From Corynebacterium argentoratense DSM 44202 (lineage in GTDB: Bacteria > Actinomycetota > Actinomycetes > Mycobacteriales > Mycobacteriaceae): a stretch of 64,000 nt of DNA. Each line of letters opens with the position of its first letter. Position 1 is the first letter of the stretch. Position numbers and translations under genes: made by a program. Of this stretch, positions 9,165 to 19,297 are shown piece by piece. A model generated the notes under the pieces. It was not told where the DNA came from. It did not search any database and saw only the letters and a program-made list of their open reading frames with translations. The stretch covers positions 1,070,583 through 1,134,582 of the forward strand of contig NC_022198.1 of the NCBI RefSeq assembly GCF_000590555.1, given 5' to 3'.

Positions 9165-10349
9165 TTAGCGATTGGAATCCAACACACCGTTGTCGATTGA
9201 CTTTTGCATGTCCTGCTGGTGCTCTTCAAAGGTGCGGTTAAATTCCGTCGTGCCTTTCTGATCAACAGTGACGAAGAACAGCCAGTCGCCATCGGCCGGG
9301 TTTTCCATCGCCTTAATAGCATCCAAGGAAGGAGAAGCGATCGGAGTATCCGGCAGGCCCACCTTGGCGTAGGTATTCCACGGGGTCTCGCGGGCCCGAT
9401 CCTCGTCAGTGGTGGCTACCTCTTGGTCTTCGAGGTCGTAGTTAACCGTCGAGTCGAATTCCAGTTGCATGTCCTCGTCCAAGCGGTTGAGGATCACGCG
9501 GGCAACCTTGCCGAAGTCTCCCGCAGGGGCTTCACGCTCCACCAATGACGCCGCGGTCAACAACTCGTAGGGGGTCAAGCCGATGGTCTGCGCGCGCTCC
9601 AGGATGTTTGTCTCGTTGTAGGACTTGGTGGAGGCAGTCAGCAGTTGCGTAAGGACCTCCTGCGCAGTTGAGTTGGGCGATAGCACGTACTCACCTGGCT
9701 CAATCAACCCCTCCAGACGGCGGGGGTTGGCACCTTGGGCTCGAACTTTATCGTGGGCCCATTGTGGTGCGCCGAGTTCAGCAGGGTCGACGTTGGCAGC
9801 GACGTCTTCGAGTTCATCGACACTGAAGCAATTATCTGGCGATTGGGCACACATGACGTCGTGGATTTGGCTGAAGATCCCCGGCCGTACACTGCCTCCG
9901 ACCACACGCACATCCATGAGGGTGGCACCATTGGCGATATCCAGAGACTGCACCCTGTTGGCCGGGTTAACAAAAGCGGCCACCGCAGCGGCAGCAGACA
10001 TCTGCTGTTGCAGTCGGTACACCCCTGGCGGCAGCTGTGCTGCCTTCGGTTCATTTGCGGCAGCACTTTGGAAAGCTGCGTTGGACTTGACGATCCCACG
10101 CTGTTCGAGCTCGGGGCCGACGGCACTAACAGAGGAACCTGGTTCGATTTCGACCATCTCCACTACCCCATTGCCATCACCTTCAAAGTCACCAGGGTTT
10201 CTCACGCTGGAACGCTCCACTGCAATGTAGATCGTCGCGCCGATAAGCACGATGAGGGTAGCGATAATCACCGCGAGGCCGCGCTGCCGCCGCTTCACAT
10301 GAACTGGATGCATACTGATCGAATGGCGCTTGGGCGAGTTGCTATTCAT
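9165..10349 (-). CDS. mltG: Endolytic murein transglycosylase
   Basis: A 394-residue YceG/MltG protein. It has a basic cytoplasmic N-terminus, one membrane anchor (about residues 25-45, LAVIIATLIVLIGATIYIA) and a large extracytoplasmic domain. The catalytic Glu lies in ASLVEREAPAGDFGKVARV, followed by LNRLDEDMQLEFDSTVNY and the C-terminal LPDTPIASPSLDAI and DWLFFV motifs. It cleaves nascent glycan strands to release them from the membrane. It overlaps ruvX by 8 bases. Confidence 0.93.
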   Translation of the reverse strand: MNSNSPKRHSISMHPVHVKRRQRGLAVIIATLIVLIGATIYIAVERSSVRNPGDFEGDGNGVVEMVEIEPGSSVSAVGPELEQRGIVKSNAAFQSAAANEPKAAQLPPGVYRLQQQMSAAAAVAAFVNPANRVQSLDIANGATLMDVRVVGGSVRPGIFSQIHDVMCAQSPDNCFSVDELEDVAANVDPAELGAPQWAHDKVRAQGANPRRLEGLIEPGEYVLSPNSTAQEVLTQLLTASTKSYNETNILERAQTIGLTPYELLTAASLVEREAPAGDFGKVARVILNRLDEDMQLEFDSTVNYDLEDQEVATTDEDRARETPWNTYAKVGLPDTPIASPSLDAIKAMENPADGDWLFFVTVDQKGTTEFNRTFEEHQQDMQKSIDNGVLDSNR

Positions 10350-10881
10350 GGGTATCGATGGACCTTTCCGTGGTGGACTGTTGCGCGAGATAACGGGAAC
10401 GAGAATCCAGCCAATGCTGCAAGATGGCAGTAGCTGCGATCTGGTCGATGACCGCCCGGCCCTTCTTTTGATTGCGGCCAGATGTTCTGAGGGCTTGTTT
10501 GGCGATCACGGTCGTCAGGCGCTCATCTGCAAATCGGAAAGGTATGGGCCGTGCACCACGCTGCTCGAGTGCTGTGCTCAAAGCATCAGCAAACTCGACA
10601 GCCTTGGTGACGCTGTCAGAACCGCGCCCTTTCAATGTGCACGGCAGGCCGATAATTACCTCAACTGCCTCGTAGGTGCAGATAAGTTCGGCCACGCGAT
10701 CGGCGGCTTGGGACCCTGCCTGGACGGTTTCAAGCGGGTTAGCCATCAAGCAATCCCGATCGGAATAGGCTACGCCGATGCGCACGGAGCCCACGTCGAT
10801 GCCGACCCTCCGGCCCCTACCTGGGTCGTCTATTCCGGGGGTGTCGGCAGTTGGGAACGTGTGCTTACGGCCTCGGCTCAT
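10342..10881 (-). CDS. ruvX: RuvX/YqgF-family pre-16S rRNA nuclease
   Basis: About 180 residues of RNase H-like fold. The first catalytic Asp is in RRVGIDVGSVRIGVAYSD (about residues 25-42); further motifs are VIGLPCTLKGRGS, PFRFADERLTTV and the acidic AVIDQIAAT near the end. In E. coli the homologue matures the 16S rRNA 5' end. I chose the ATG at 10881 (product MSRGRKHT) with GAGG upstream; a TTG at 10887 is the alternative. It lies between alaS and mltG in the usual actinobacterial order. Confidence 0.92.
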   Translation of the reverse strand: MSRGRKHTFPTADTPGIDDPGRGRRVGIDVGSVRIGVAYSDRDCLMANPLETVQAGSQAADRVAELICTYEAVEVIIGLPCTLKGRGSDSVTKAVEFADALSTALEQRGARPIPFRFADERLTTVIAKQALRTSGRNQKKGRAVIDQIAATAILQHWLDSRSRYLAQQSTTERSIDTHE

Positions 10882-10904
10882 CTTCAAGCATCCTCGGGTT
10901 GCGA

Positions 10905-13595
10905 CTAGTAGGCGGCGAGTGCGTCTGCGACCGCATCAAAAGCTGTGCGGAAGGCCGCAGAAACATCATCAATGCCTGCTGCGGAACCGGAGCCTTGGGC
11001 CATGTCAGGCTTACCGCCGCCACGACCATTGACGTAACCACCCACGAGCTTGACCAAGTCACCGGACTTGACTCCTGCTTCGACAGCAGCGGGAGTTGCC
11101 GCAACTACGAAGGGGAGCTTGTCGCCGTTGTTGGATCCGAGCACGATCACGGCGGTATCGTTGCGAGCAGCTAAACGTCCCTTCAGGTCGGTAGCGAGCT
11201 GACGAAGATCGCCGGCGTCTGCGGCGTTTTCGACGATCGCAGAAACCAAGGTGACGTTGCCTACCACTCGTGCGTCATCCAGGTAGCGGGATGCTTGGGA
11301 GAGCAACTGCTGGCGACCAAGCTCAGCGATCTTCTTCTCTGCAGCCTTCAACTTGTCCGTCAGCTGCGCAATGCGCTCGGGTAGCTCTTCGCTGGGGGTC
11401 TTCAGCATGCCGGCTACACCACTGACCAGTGCGCGTTCCTTGGCGAGGTAGTCGAAGGAATACAGGCCAGAATACGCCTCGATGCGGCGAACACCTGACG
11501 CGACGGAGCTCTCACCCAGCACTGCCACAGGGCCGATCTGTGAAGAATGAGCCACGTGGGTTCCGCCACACAGTTCCATAGAGAACGGACCACCGATTTC
11601 GACCACGCGCACGATGTCGCCGTAGTTCTCACCAAACAGTGCCATTGCACCCATGGCCTTGGCCTCTTCCAGTGAGGTCTCGATGGTGTTGACGTCGTAG
11701 TCGGTATCGACAGCCTGGTTGGTGATGGACTGAATCTCTTCAAGCTGCGAAGGCGTCAACGCTTCCGCATAGTTGAAGTCGAAGCGTAGGTAACCCGGTT
11801 TGTTTAAAGAACCCGCCTGCACCGCAGTGGGTCCAAGCACCTGGCGAAGCGCCGCGTGGATCAGGTGTGTGCCCGAGTGCGCCTGGCGTGCTGCGTGACG
11901 CCACGCGGGGTCAACCTCAGCGCGCACCTGGTGGCCAACCTCCAGATGGCCGTCTTCAACGATGCCCTTGTGAATCCACAGCTTTTTACCGATTTTTTGA
12001 ACGTCGTTGATGCGGACTAGTCCGTCGCCAGTACAGATGAGCCCTCGGTCGCCCAACTGGCCACCGGCTTCCGCGTACAGCGAAGATTCATCCAGGATGA
12101 CCTCAACCTCGTCGCCGGCGGTCACCTCGGAGGTCTTCGCACCGCCCTTGACTAGGCCCAATACGCGTGCGTCATTGCTGAGCGTATCGAATCCGACAAA
12201 GCGAGTGGGATGCTCATCTACCCATTCGCGGTACAGGCTGAGATCCGTGTGGCCATGCTTCTTGGCGCGGGAGTCTGCCTTAGCGCGGGCGACCTGTTCG
12301 GCCATGAGTTTTTCGAAGCCGTCACGGTCAACGGTGAGCCCAGCTTCTGCTGCCATCTCCATCGTGAGGTCGATCGGGAAGCCATAAGTGTCGTGAAGGG
12401 TAAACGCTTGCTCACCGGGAACCACGTTGCGACCTTCGGCCGATGTGGCGGATGCAACCTGCTCAAACAGATGCGTGCCGGATTCGAGCGTACGCAGGAA
12501 GGCCTTTTCTTCGTTAACGGCGACCTGGAGGATGCGTTCGCGGTTGTCGGCGATCTCCGGATAGGACGGCGTCATGGTGTCCATGATGGTGGTGATGAAC
12601 TGATTCATCGTCGCCCCCTGTGCACCGAGCAGGCGCGCGGAGCGAATGATGCGACGCAGCAGACGACGGAGGATGTAACCGCGCCCTTCGTTACCGGGAA
12701 CAACGCCGTCAAGGATAAGCATCATCGCGGTGCGCGAGTGATCAGCGATCACACGGAAGCGGATATCGTCTTCATGCTTGGCGCCGTATGTAGAACCGGT
12801 CAATTTCTCAGCCTCCTCGATGACGGGACGCAGAAGGTCGGTTTCGTACACGTTATCTACATTCTGCAGAATGCAGGCGACACGTTCCACGCCAAGACCG
12901 GTATCAATGTTCTTCTTCGGCAGCGGGCCGAGAATTTCGAAATTGTCTTTACCGATACCTTCACCGCGTTCATTCTGCATGAACACGAGGTTCCAAATCT
13001 CCATGTATCGGTTATCGTCGGCGATCGGGCCACCTTCTTTACCGTATTCAGGACCACGGTCATAATAAATTTCCGAGCAAGGGCCGCAGGGGCCGGGGAT
13101 TCCCATGGACCAGTAGTTGTCGGCCATTCCGAGGCGTTGGATGCGATCGGCCGGCAGTCCGATCTTCTTTTCCCAAATGTCCGCCGCCTCGTCGTCGTCG
13201 AGGTAAACCGTGACCCACAGGCGCTCCGGGTCGAGGCCGAAACCGCCTTCTTCAAGGCTGCCAGTCAGAAGTCCCCACGCATGGGTGATTGCGCCTTCCT
13301 TGAAGTACTGCCCGAAGGAAAAGTTACCGGCCATCTGGAAGAAAGTGTTGTGGCGGGTGGTGATGCCTACTTCTTCGATGTCCAGGGTACGGACACATTT
13401 TTGAATGCTTGTGGCGGTGCCGTTAGGGAAAGGCGGGTTTTGCTGGCCGAGGAAGTAGGGCTTGAAAGGCACCATGCCGGCGTTGACGAACAGAAGGTTC
13501 GGGTCGTCAAGGATGAGGGAGGCACTGGGGACCTCCTGGTGTCCAGCCTTAACGAAGTGTTGGATAAAGCGTTCCCGGATCTCATGGGTCTGCAC
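10905..13595 (-). CDS. alaS: Alanyl-tRNA synthetase
   Basis: A full-length (896-residue) class II enzyme charging tRNA-Ala. The aminoacylation domain opens with [19 protein letters not shown] and holds [11 protein letters not shown] and [13 protein letters not shown]. The editing domain shows the zinc-binding [16 protein letters not shown] and [13 protein letters not shown] motifs. The C-terminal domain ends with the glycine-rich [17 protein letters not shown]. The start is a GTG at 13595. It lies 23 bases upstream of ruvX and 69 bases after rarA. Confidence 0.97.
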   Translation of the reverse strand: MQTHEIRERFIQHFVKAGHQEVPSASLILDDPNLLFVNAGMVPFKPYFLGQQNPPFPNGTATSIQKCVRTLDIEEVGITTRHNTFFQMAGNFSFGQYFKEGAITHAWGLLTGSLEEGGFGLDPERLWVTVYLDDDEAADIWEKKIGLPADRIQRLGMADNYWSMGIPGPCGPCSEIYYDRGPEYGKEGGPIADDNRYMEIWNLVFMQNERGEGIGKDNFEILGPLPKKNIDTGLGVERVACILQNVDNVYETDLLRPVIEEAEKLTGSTYGAKHEDDIRFRVIADHSRTAMMLILDGVVPGNEGRGYILRRLLRRIIRSARLLGAQGATMNQFITTIMDTMTPSYPEIADNRERILQVAVNEEKAFLRTLESGTHLFEQVASATSAEGRNVVPGEQAFTLHDTYGFPIDLTMEMAAEAGLTVDRDGFEKLMAEQVARAKADSRAKKHGHTDLSLYREWVDEHPTRFVGFDTLSNDARVLGLVKGGAKTSEVTAGDEVEVILDESSLYAEAGGQLGDRGLICTGDGLVRINDVQKIGKKLWIHKGIVEDGHLEVGHQVRAEVDPAWRHAARQAHSGTHLIHAALRQVLGPTAVQAGSLNKPGYLRFDFNYAEALTPSQLEEIQSITNQAVDTDYDVNTIETSLEEAKAMGAMALFGENYGDIVRVVEIGGPFSMELCGGTHVAHSSQIGPVAVLGESSVASGVRRIEAYSGLYSFDYLAKERALVSGVAGMLKTPSEELPERIAQLTDKLKAAEKKIAELGRQQLLSQASRYLDDARVVGNVTLVSAIVENAADAGDLRQLATDLKGRLAARNDTAVIVLGSNNGDKLPFVVAATPAAVEAGVKSGDLVKLVGGYVNGRGGGKPDMAQGSGSAAGIDDVSAAFRTAFDAVADALAAY

Positions 13596-13664
13596 GGCGA
13601 ATAGTCCTCGCTTTGGGGTAGGTCGTTGCCAACATATAACGGCACTACTCTACCCCGTATACCT

Positions 13665-15092
13665 CTAGTGTCCGCGAATGATACGCCTAACGCGCCCAAT
13701 GATGCTTGTCAGTGTGGCTTCGTTCCCCCTGCCGGTCGGGGTGTAATAGGTGCGTTCATGGAGCTCCACAGGCTGCGTCGGCAAGTATTGTTGAGCAACA
13801 ACGCCGCGTGGGTCATCGTGGGGATAAACGTAGCCCTGGGCGTTGCCTAATCGCTGCGCCCCCTCATAGTGGCCATCGCGCAAGTGAGGAGGAACAGGCC
13901 CAACAAGGCCTTGTCGCACGTCGGCGATTGCGGAATCGATCGCGGCGATCACCGCGTTCGACTTAGGTGCCGTCGCCAAGTGAATTGTTGCTTGAGTGAG
14001 GCTAAGGCGCGCCTCGGGCAACCCCACAAACTGAGCCGCCTGCATAGCTGCGACCGCAGTGGTCAATGCAGTGGGATCGGCCAAGCCGATGTCTTCGCTG
14101 GCCTGAACAACAAGCCTGCGCGCGATGAAGCGGGGATCCTCTCCAGCCTCAATCATTCGCGCAAGATAATGCAACGCGGCGTCAACGTCGCTTCCCCGAA
14201 TGGATTTGATGAAGGCGCTCACGACGTCATAGTGCTGATCGCCGTCGCGGTCGTAACGCACGACCGCCTTGTTAATCCCGGAACGAACGTCCTCGACCGT
14301 AATAATGGGGCCGGAAGCATCACTGGAATCCCAACTGCTCATCACGGTCTCGGCGATCGCCTCTAAATACGTCAAGCTGCGTCGCGCGTCTCCACCGGAT
14401 AAAGCAATGATGTGATCGCGCGCAGCCGGATCGAGGGACACAGCGCCGCCAAGCCCGCGCTCATCGACCACCGCGCGGTCGAGCACCTTGCCCACGGCGT
14501 CGGAGTCAAGAGAATGCAGCTGCAACAACAAGCTACGAGACAACAATGGCGAAACGACCGCAAAACTCGGGTTCTCAGTCGTAGCAGCTACAAGCAGAAC
14601 CGTACGGTTTTCGACAGCGCCCAGTAAGGCGTCCTGTTGGTTTTTGCTGAAGCGGTGGATCTCGTCGATGAACAGCACAGTTTGTTCGCCGTGGATCAAA
14701 CGTCGACGAGCGTCCTCAATGACCTCGCGAACCTCCTTGACGCCAGAATTCAACGCAGACAACGCGACGAAACTACGGCCGGTAGCGGAACTCACCAACG
14801 ACGCCAGAGTGGTTTTACCCGTGCCCGGGGGACCATACAGAATCACTGACGTGTCGCCTGCTCCCTCGATGAGGCGACGCAGGGGCTTCCCCGGACCGAG
14901 GATGTGCTCTTGACCGACCACCTCGTCGATGGTGCGAGGTCGCATCCGGGCGGCCAACGGCGCATTCGCACCGGCGGAGAAAAATTGGTGGGCAGAACCT
15001 CGTGGTGCTGACCCGCCAGGCTGGTCGGGCTGTGCCAACGTTGATCCGAAAAGATCGTCTTCGCTGGCACGGCCGCCATTGCGAGTGTTCAT
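13665..15092 (-). CDS. rarA: Replication-associated recombination protein A (AAA+ ATPase)
   Basis: A 475-residue RarA/MgsA clamp-loader-like ATPase acting at stalled forks. Walker A is [15 protein letters not shown] (about residues 88-102), Walker [19 protein letters not shown], sensor 1 ATTENPSF, and the C-terminal tetramerisation domain includes [16 protein letters not shown] and YVYPHDDP. An extra N-terminal segment ([18 protein letters not shown]) precedes the core. A strong ribosome site AAGGAGG lies before the ATG. Confidence 0.95.
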   Translation of the reverse strand: MNTRNGGRASEDDLFGSTLAQPDQPGGSAPRGSAHQFFSAGANAPLAARMRPRTIDEVVGQEHILGPGKPLRRLIEGAGDTSVILYGPPGTGKTTLASLVSSATGRSFVALSALNSGVKEVREVIEDARRRLIHGEQTVLFIDEIHRFSKNQQDALLGAVENRTVLLVAATTENPSFAVVSPLLSRSLLLQLHSLDSDAVGKVLDRAVVDERGLGGAVSLDPAARDHIIALSGGDARRSLTYLEAIAETVMSSWDSSDASGPIITVEDVRSGINKAVVRYDRDGDQHYDVVSAFIKSIRGSDVDAALHYLARMIEAGEDPRFIARRLVVQASEDIGLADPTALTTAVAAMQAAQFVGLPEARLSLTQATIHLATAPKSNAVIAAIDSAIADVRQGLVGPVPPHLRDGHYEGAQRLGNAQGYVYPHDDPRGVVAQQYLPTQPVELHERTYYTPTGRGNEATLTSIIGRVRRIIRGH

Positions 15093-15123
15093 GTCGAGCC
15101 CTCCTTGTCCTCCCGGCAGGCGT

Positions 15124-16461
15124 CTATGAGCGCAGCTGCTCTAGACGCGCGCACACAACAGCGGCGAAATCGGCAACCTCGAGAAATTGCCCATGCAGCA
15201 CTACGTCGTCACCAGCAGGCTCCTCCGCACACCGACGTGCGAAAGTAACGATGGCGGCGAAAGTCTCGTGAAGATCCTTGCGGGCATCTCCACCCTCGTT
15301 CAGTACCGAATCAAGGGAGCCGCCGATCAAGATATCGTAGTCAACGTCATCAAGAGCGTAGGTGGCGGTGGCGAGGGCCTCGGCTTGTGCAGAGGGGATG
15401 TCTCCGGCCTGCCCGGACTGCACCTGGGAAGAGGAAGACATCTGATTGACCAACTGGGACATGGATCCGTAATACAGGTACGACACGCTGGCGAAGGCCC
15501 ACCCGAGCAGCGCGGTGATGATGCGCGCATTAAGCCGCTCGCGATTGTCAACGTTCGGCCACAATCCCCGCACCGCGTCAGCCCATGAGCGAATGAACGC
15601 GTCGGATTCTTCGGCATTGAGGGTTCGGCTAAACAAGTATTGGGGGAACCCGGCGATGACGCATGCCACGTCGAACGTGGCGTCACGGAATCCTGCCCAT
15701 TCGTAATCAAGGAACTTCACGCGCTCCACCGCGCTACGCTCGGCGCCGGTACGGTCGGCGTAAATGATGTTGTCTGGTGACAGATCGAAAGGCGTGAACG
15801 CCCTGTGCTGGCCACTAGAGAGTCGGCGCTTAGCCTGCTGCGCCAAGGTGACAACAGTAGGGCTTATCTCAACCTGCGAAGCTTTAAGCAAGTCGATTCC
15901 GACGTCAATTGCCCCCAGCAAAGAAGCGTCGCGAAGCTCGTGAAGCTCCCTCGTATCCGGGTAACGCTGCAGCATACGGCTGAGCAGGATGTCGAAGTTC
16001 TGCTCCCTTTGGGCCGTACCCGCATGCATACGTCCGACGGCCTGTCCCAAGGTCCGCAGCAGAGCCACGCGGGCAGAAGGGTCTTCAATGTCGAGCAGGT
16101 GGTCAAAAGTATCGGCCTCGCCGGCGTCGGAGATCACCAAAATCCGGTGGTCAATATCGTAAGCCAGCAGTACCGGCCCAGGCCGAACGTCCTCGGGCAA
16201 CGCCGTGGTGAACTGGTAGGACACAACCTCCCGAATCAACGCGGCGTCATCAAGCGGATCACCAGATGCAGGGCTGTACTTAATGACAATCGAACGCTGC
16301 TGAAGCACTGCCGTCGGGGCCACCTTCGCGCGGAGCACCACCGACGAGGATGATCCCGTCAGTTCAGCGACGTCATTGAAAATGACGTCTTCGCCATAGC
16401 GCTCGCTCAATAATTGGCGAGCGATCGCAGCGATCTGCTCGGAGGAAGGAAGAGAACTCAC
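15124..16461 (-). CDS. APH-like phosphotransferase family protein
   Basis: A 445-residue protein-kinase-like fold protein of the aminoglycoside/choline kinase type. A probable nucleotide lysine is in [12 protein letters not shown] (about residue 75), the catalytic loop [16 protein letters not shown] has the D-x4-N arrangement, and [18 protein letters not shown] supplies the metal-binding Asp. Substrate unknown. The position between aspS and rarA suggests housekeeping rather than antibiotic resistance (inference). The start is GTG with AAGGGTG upstream, 25 bases after aspS. Confidence 0.75.
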   Translation of the reverse strand: MSSLPSSEQIAAIARQLLSERYGEDVIFNDVAELTGSSSSVVLRAKVAPTAVLQQRSIVIKYSPASGDPLDDAALIREVVSYQFTTALPEDVRPGPVLLAYDIDHRILVISDAGEADTFDHLLDIEDPSARVALLRTLGQAVGRMHAGTAQREQNFDILLSRMLQRYPDTRELHELRDASLLGAIDVGIDLLKASQVEISPTVVTLAQQAKRRLSSGQHRAFTPFDLSPDNIIYADRTGAERSAVERVKFLDYEWAGFRDATFDVACVIAGFPQYLFSRTLNAEESDAFIRSWADAVRGLWPNVDNRERLNARIITALLGWAFASVSYLYYGSMSQLVNQMSSSSQVQSGQAGDIPSAQAEALATATYALDDVDYDILIGGSLDSVLNEGGDARKDLHETFAAIVTFARRCAEEPAGDDVVLHGQFLEVADFAAVVCARLEQLRS

Positions 16462-16486
16462 ATCAACACCCTTGATTTAATCCAAC

Positions 16487-18289
16487 CTACTGAGGCTGAG
16501 GGGTTTCCTTTTTGGCGGCCTTGGGGCGCGCGTCGATACCAGATTCTTTACGCTGCTCAGGGGTAATCTGAGCGGGCGCATCGGTGAGAGGATCAACACC
16601 GCCACCGGACTTCGGGAAGGCAATGACGTCGCGGATGGACTCGAAACCACCGAGCAGGCTGACGATACGGTCCCAACCGAAGGCAATGCCGCCGTGAGGG
16701 GGTGCACCAAAAGCGAAAGCATCGAGAAGGAATCCGAACTTTTCACGGGCTTCCTCTTCGGTGATGCCCATGACTTTGAAGACGCGCTCTTGCACATCGC
16801 GCTGGTGGATACGAATCGAGCCGCCACCGATCTCGTTACCGTTGCACACGATGTCGTAAGCGTAGGCCAGCGCAGAACCGGGGTCGGTGTCGAAGTTGTC
16901 CAGAGACTCGGGCTTGGGGGAAGTGAACGCGTGGTGCACCGCAGTCCACTTAGAGTGGCCAAGTGCAACGTCACCGGACGCAGTGGCGTCAGCGGAGGGC
17001 TCGAACATTGGGGCATCGACTACCCACGTGAAGGCCCAATCGCCATCCTTAATCAGATCGAGCTTACGGGCGATCTCGCCGCGGGCAGCACCAAGCAGCG
17101 CACGGGAGGACTTTGCATCGCCAGCGGCGAAGAATATGCAGTCGCCAGGCTTGGCACCCACATGCTCTGCAATGCCTGCGCGTTCCTGCTCGGTGATGTT
17201 TTTTGCTACCGGGCCAGCCAATTCGCCGTCTTCGCCGACGAGGATGTAGGCCAGGCCCTTGGCTCCGCGCTGCTTAGCCCATTCCTGCCAAGCATCGAGC
17301 TGACGGCGAGGCTGGGACGCGCCGTTCTCCATGACGACAGCGCCAACATAATCGTTTTGGAACACGCGGAACGTGGTGTCCTTGAAGAACTCGGTGCACT
17401 CGACAATCTTGATATCGAAACGCAGGTCGGGCTTGTCGGAGCCGTACAGACGCATCGCATCGGCGTAGGTCATGCGAGGAATCGGCGTGGCAATGTCGTA
17501 GCCGATGAGCGCCCACAGGGACTTGAGGATCTCTTCCGCCAGGGCGATGACATCCTCCTGGTCCACGAAACTCATCTCGATATCAAGCTGGGTGAACTCC
17601 GGCTGGCGGTCGGCACGGAAGTCTTCATCGCGGTAGCAGCGGGCGATTTGGTAGTAACGCTCCATGCCGGCAACCATCAGCAACTGCTTGAACAGCTGAG
17701 GCGACTGGGGTAGCGCGTAGAAAGTGCCGGGCTTAAGCCGTGCAGGTACCAGGAAGTCACGGGCACCCTCGGGAGTGGAGCGGGTGAGCGTGGGAGTCTC
17801 AATCTCTGTGAAGTCGTGGTTGTCCAGCACTGCGCGTGCCGCGCGGTTCACGGCGGAACGCAGACGGAGGGCTTCCGCCTGAGCAGGCCGACGCAAGTCG
17901 AGGTAGCGGTACTTCAAGCGGGTTTCCTCCCCCACCTCACCGGAGTAACCATCTTCGATTTGGAAGGGCAGCGCGGTCGACTCGTTAAGAACTTCAAGAT
18001 CAGTAACGTTGACCTCGACATCGCCGGAGCTCAAGTTTGGGTTCTCAGACCCCTCCGGACGCAGCTCGACCACACCGGTCACTCGAATGCAGTATTCGCT
18101 ACGCAGGTGGTGTGCGGCCTCGGCGACCTCGGAGTTACGGAACACAACCTGTGCGACACCCGAACGATCTCGAAGATCAATAAAGATGACGCCGCCGTGG
18201 TCGCGGCGTCGGGAAACCCAGCCGGTCAGGGTGACGGACTGGCCTGCTGTTTCTTTCCGCAGCTCGCCTGCAAGATGGGTGCGCAGCAC
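16487..18289 (-). CDS. aspS: Aspartyl-tRNA synthetase (Asp or Asp/Asn type)
   Basis: About 600 residues: N-terminal OB anticodon domain ([20 protein letters not shown]), class II catalytic core with [20 protein letters not shown] (motif 2) and [10 protein letters not shown] (motif 3), and the GAD insertion typical of the bacterial type. The C-terminus has a charged tail ([15 protein letters not shown]). I chose the GTG at 18289, product [11 protein letters not shown], with AAAGGAAG seven bases upstream; an in-frame GTG at 18307 lies before that ribosome site. Bacterial-type AspRS of actinobacteria often also charges tRNA-Asn for GatCAB; this cannot be decided here. Confidence 0.95.
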   Translation of the reverse strand: MLRTHLAGELRKETAGQSVTLTGWVSRRRDHGGVIFIDLRDRSGVAQVVFRNSEVAEAAHHLRSEYCIRVTGVVELRPEGSENPNLSSGDVEVNVTDLEVLNESTALPFQIEDGYSGEVGEETRLKYRYLDLRRPAQAEALRLRSAVNRAARAVLDNHDFTEIETPTLTRSTPEGARDFLVPARLKPGTFYALPQSPQLFKQLLMVAGMERYYQIARCYRDEDFRADRQPEFTQLDIEMSFVDQEDVIALAEEILKSLWALIGYDIATPIPRMTYADAMRLYGSDKPDLRFDIKIVECTEFFKDTTFRVFQNDYVGAVVMENGASQPRRQLDAWQEWAKQRGAKGLAYILVGEDGELAGPVAKNITEQERAGIAEHVGAKPGDCIFFAAGDAKSSRALLGAARGEIARKLDLIKDGDWAFTWVVDAPMFEPSADATASGDVALGHSKWTAVHHAFTSPKPESLDNFDTDPGSALAYAYDIVCNGNEIGGGSIRIHQRDVQERVFKVMGITEEEAREKFGFLLDAFAFGAPPHGGIAFGWDRIVSLLGGFESIRDVIAFPKSGGGVDPLTDAPAQITPEQRKESGIDARPKAAKKETPQPQ

Positions 18290-18372
18290 GTAGTTACTTC
18301 CTTTCACACAAAATGAACACTAACGCACCACCCTACCGCACGGACAACACCTCTGAGCGCATAGGTGGTTGA

Positions 18373-18378
18373 TATGCT
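18373..18378 (+). promoter_or_regulatory. -10-like TATGCT ahead of the zinc metallopeptidase gene
   Basis: TATGCT ends 7 bases before the ATG at 18386 and no Shine-Dalgarno lies between, so the mRNA may begin at or next to the start codon. No good -35 is seen. Confidence 0.45.
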
Positions 18379-18385
18379 TACGCTT

Positions 18386-19276
18386 ATGACTTTTCGTGGT
18401 GACCTCAATCGGCCGACCCGCAATATATCCGGCGGTGGCGGTGGGGTAAAACTTGCAGCGGGCGGCGGCATCGGCACACTCGTGCTAGTGGGGCTGTTTT
18501 TATTGATGGGTGGTAACCCGGCAGATCTCGACCAGATCCTCGGTTCCAACCAGCAACAATCTGGCCCAGCCGAAGTAGACTCCGGGGATACCTCAACCTT
18601 CGATCACTGCCAAACAGGTGCCGACGCAAACACATTCAACGACTGCCGCCTGTGGTTCACCGCGGCGTCATTAGACCAGGTGTGGTCTAGTCAGTTACCG
18701 CAACAAGCGCAGCTGAAGTACACCGAACCAGGCCTCACATTGTTCAAGGGTGCAACCCAGACAGCTTGCGGCGCAGCCAGTTCCGCCACCGGCCCGTTCT
18801 ACTGCCCCGGCGACCGCACCGCCTACTTTGATACGAGCTTCTTCGACCAACTCAAGCAGCTCGGCGGTAAAGACGCCCCATTCGCCCAGGAATACATCGT
18901 CGCCCACGAATTCGGCCACCACATCCAAAATATCGAAGGCACCCTAGGACTAAGCGACTACAACAATCCCGGCGCAGACTCCGCCGCAGTCAAAGTGGAA
19001 CTACAAGCTGACTGCTACGCAGGCATCTGGGCCCACTATGCGGACAAGGGACAAGACGCCTTCCTTGAAGCCGTCAGCGAAGCGCAAGTCTACGATGCGG
19101 TAACCACAGCCCGCGCCGTCGGCGACGACAACATTCAGCAACGCACCAGCGGCAAAGTACGACCCGACATGTTCACACACGGAAGCTCAGAGCAGCGCCA
19201 ACAAGCATTCCTCGCCGGCTACACCAGCGGGAAGATGTCATCCTGTGACTTCTTCAACCGCGGCGTCTACAACTGA
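18386..19276 (+). CDS. YpfJ-family neutral zinc metallopeptidase
   Basis: Close to 296 residues. A short N-terminus with RNISGGGGG is followed by one membrane segment (about 28-45, GGGIGTLVLVGLFLLMGG), then an extracytoplasmic domain with Cys pairs, the peptidase motif EYIVAHEFGHHIQNIEG (HExxH) and the distal ELQADCYAGIW. The family is uncharacterised but its metal site is intact. The frame could start at GTG 18365 or ATG 18374; I prefer ATG 18386 because a -10-like TATGCT sits 7 bases upstream and the family begins MTFRGDL. It is divergent from aspS. Confidence 0.87.
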   Translation: MTFRGDLNRPTRNISGGGGGVKLAAGGGIGTLVLVGLFLLMGGNPADLDQILGSNQQQSGPAEVDSGDTSTFDHCQTGADANTFNDCRLWFTAASLDQVWSSQLPQQAQLKYTEPGLTLFKGATQTACGAASSATGPFYCPGDRTAYFDTSFFDQLKQLGGKDAPFAQEYIVAHEFGHHIQNIEGTLGLSDYNNPGADSAAVKVELQADCYAGIWAHYADKGQDAFLEAVSEAQVYDAVTTARAVGDDNIQQRTSGKVRPDMFTHGSSEQRQQAFLAGYTSGKMSSCDFFNRGVYN

Positions 19277-19297
19277 TCTAAGCGAACTAGCACCGAC

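Noticed and set aside
12210..13604. A 464-codon plus-strand frame opposite alaS
   Set aside because: It is the antisense of a conserved synthetase gene, with no family resemblance.
15124..16461. Aminoglycoside resistance gene
   Set aside because: Only the kinase fold matches; position among housekeeping genes and normal composition argue against an acquired resistance gene.
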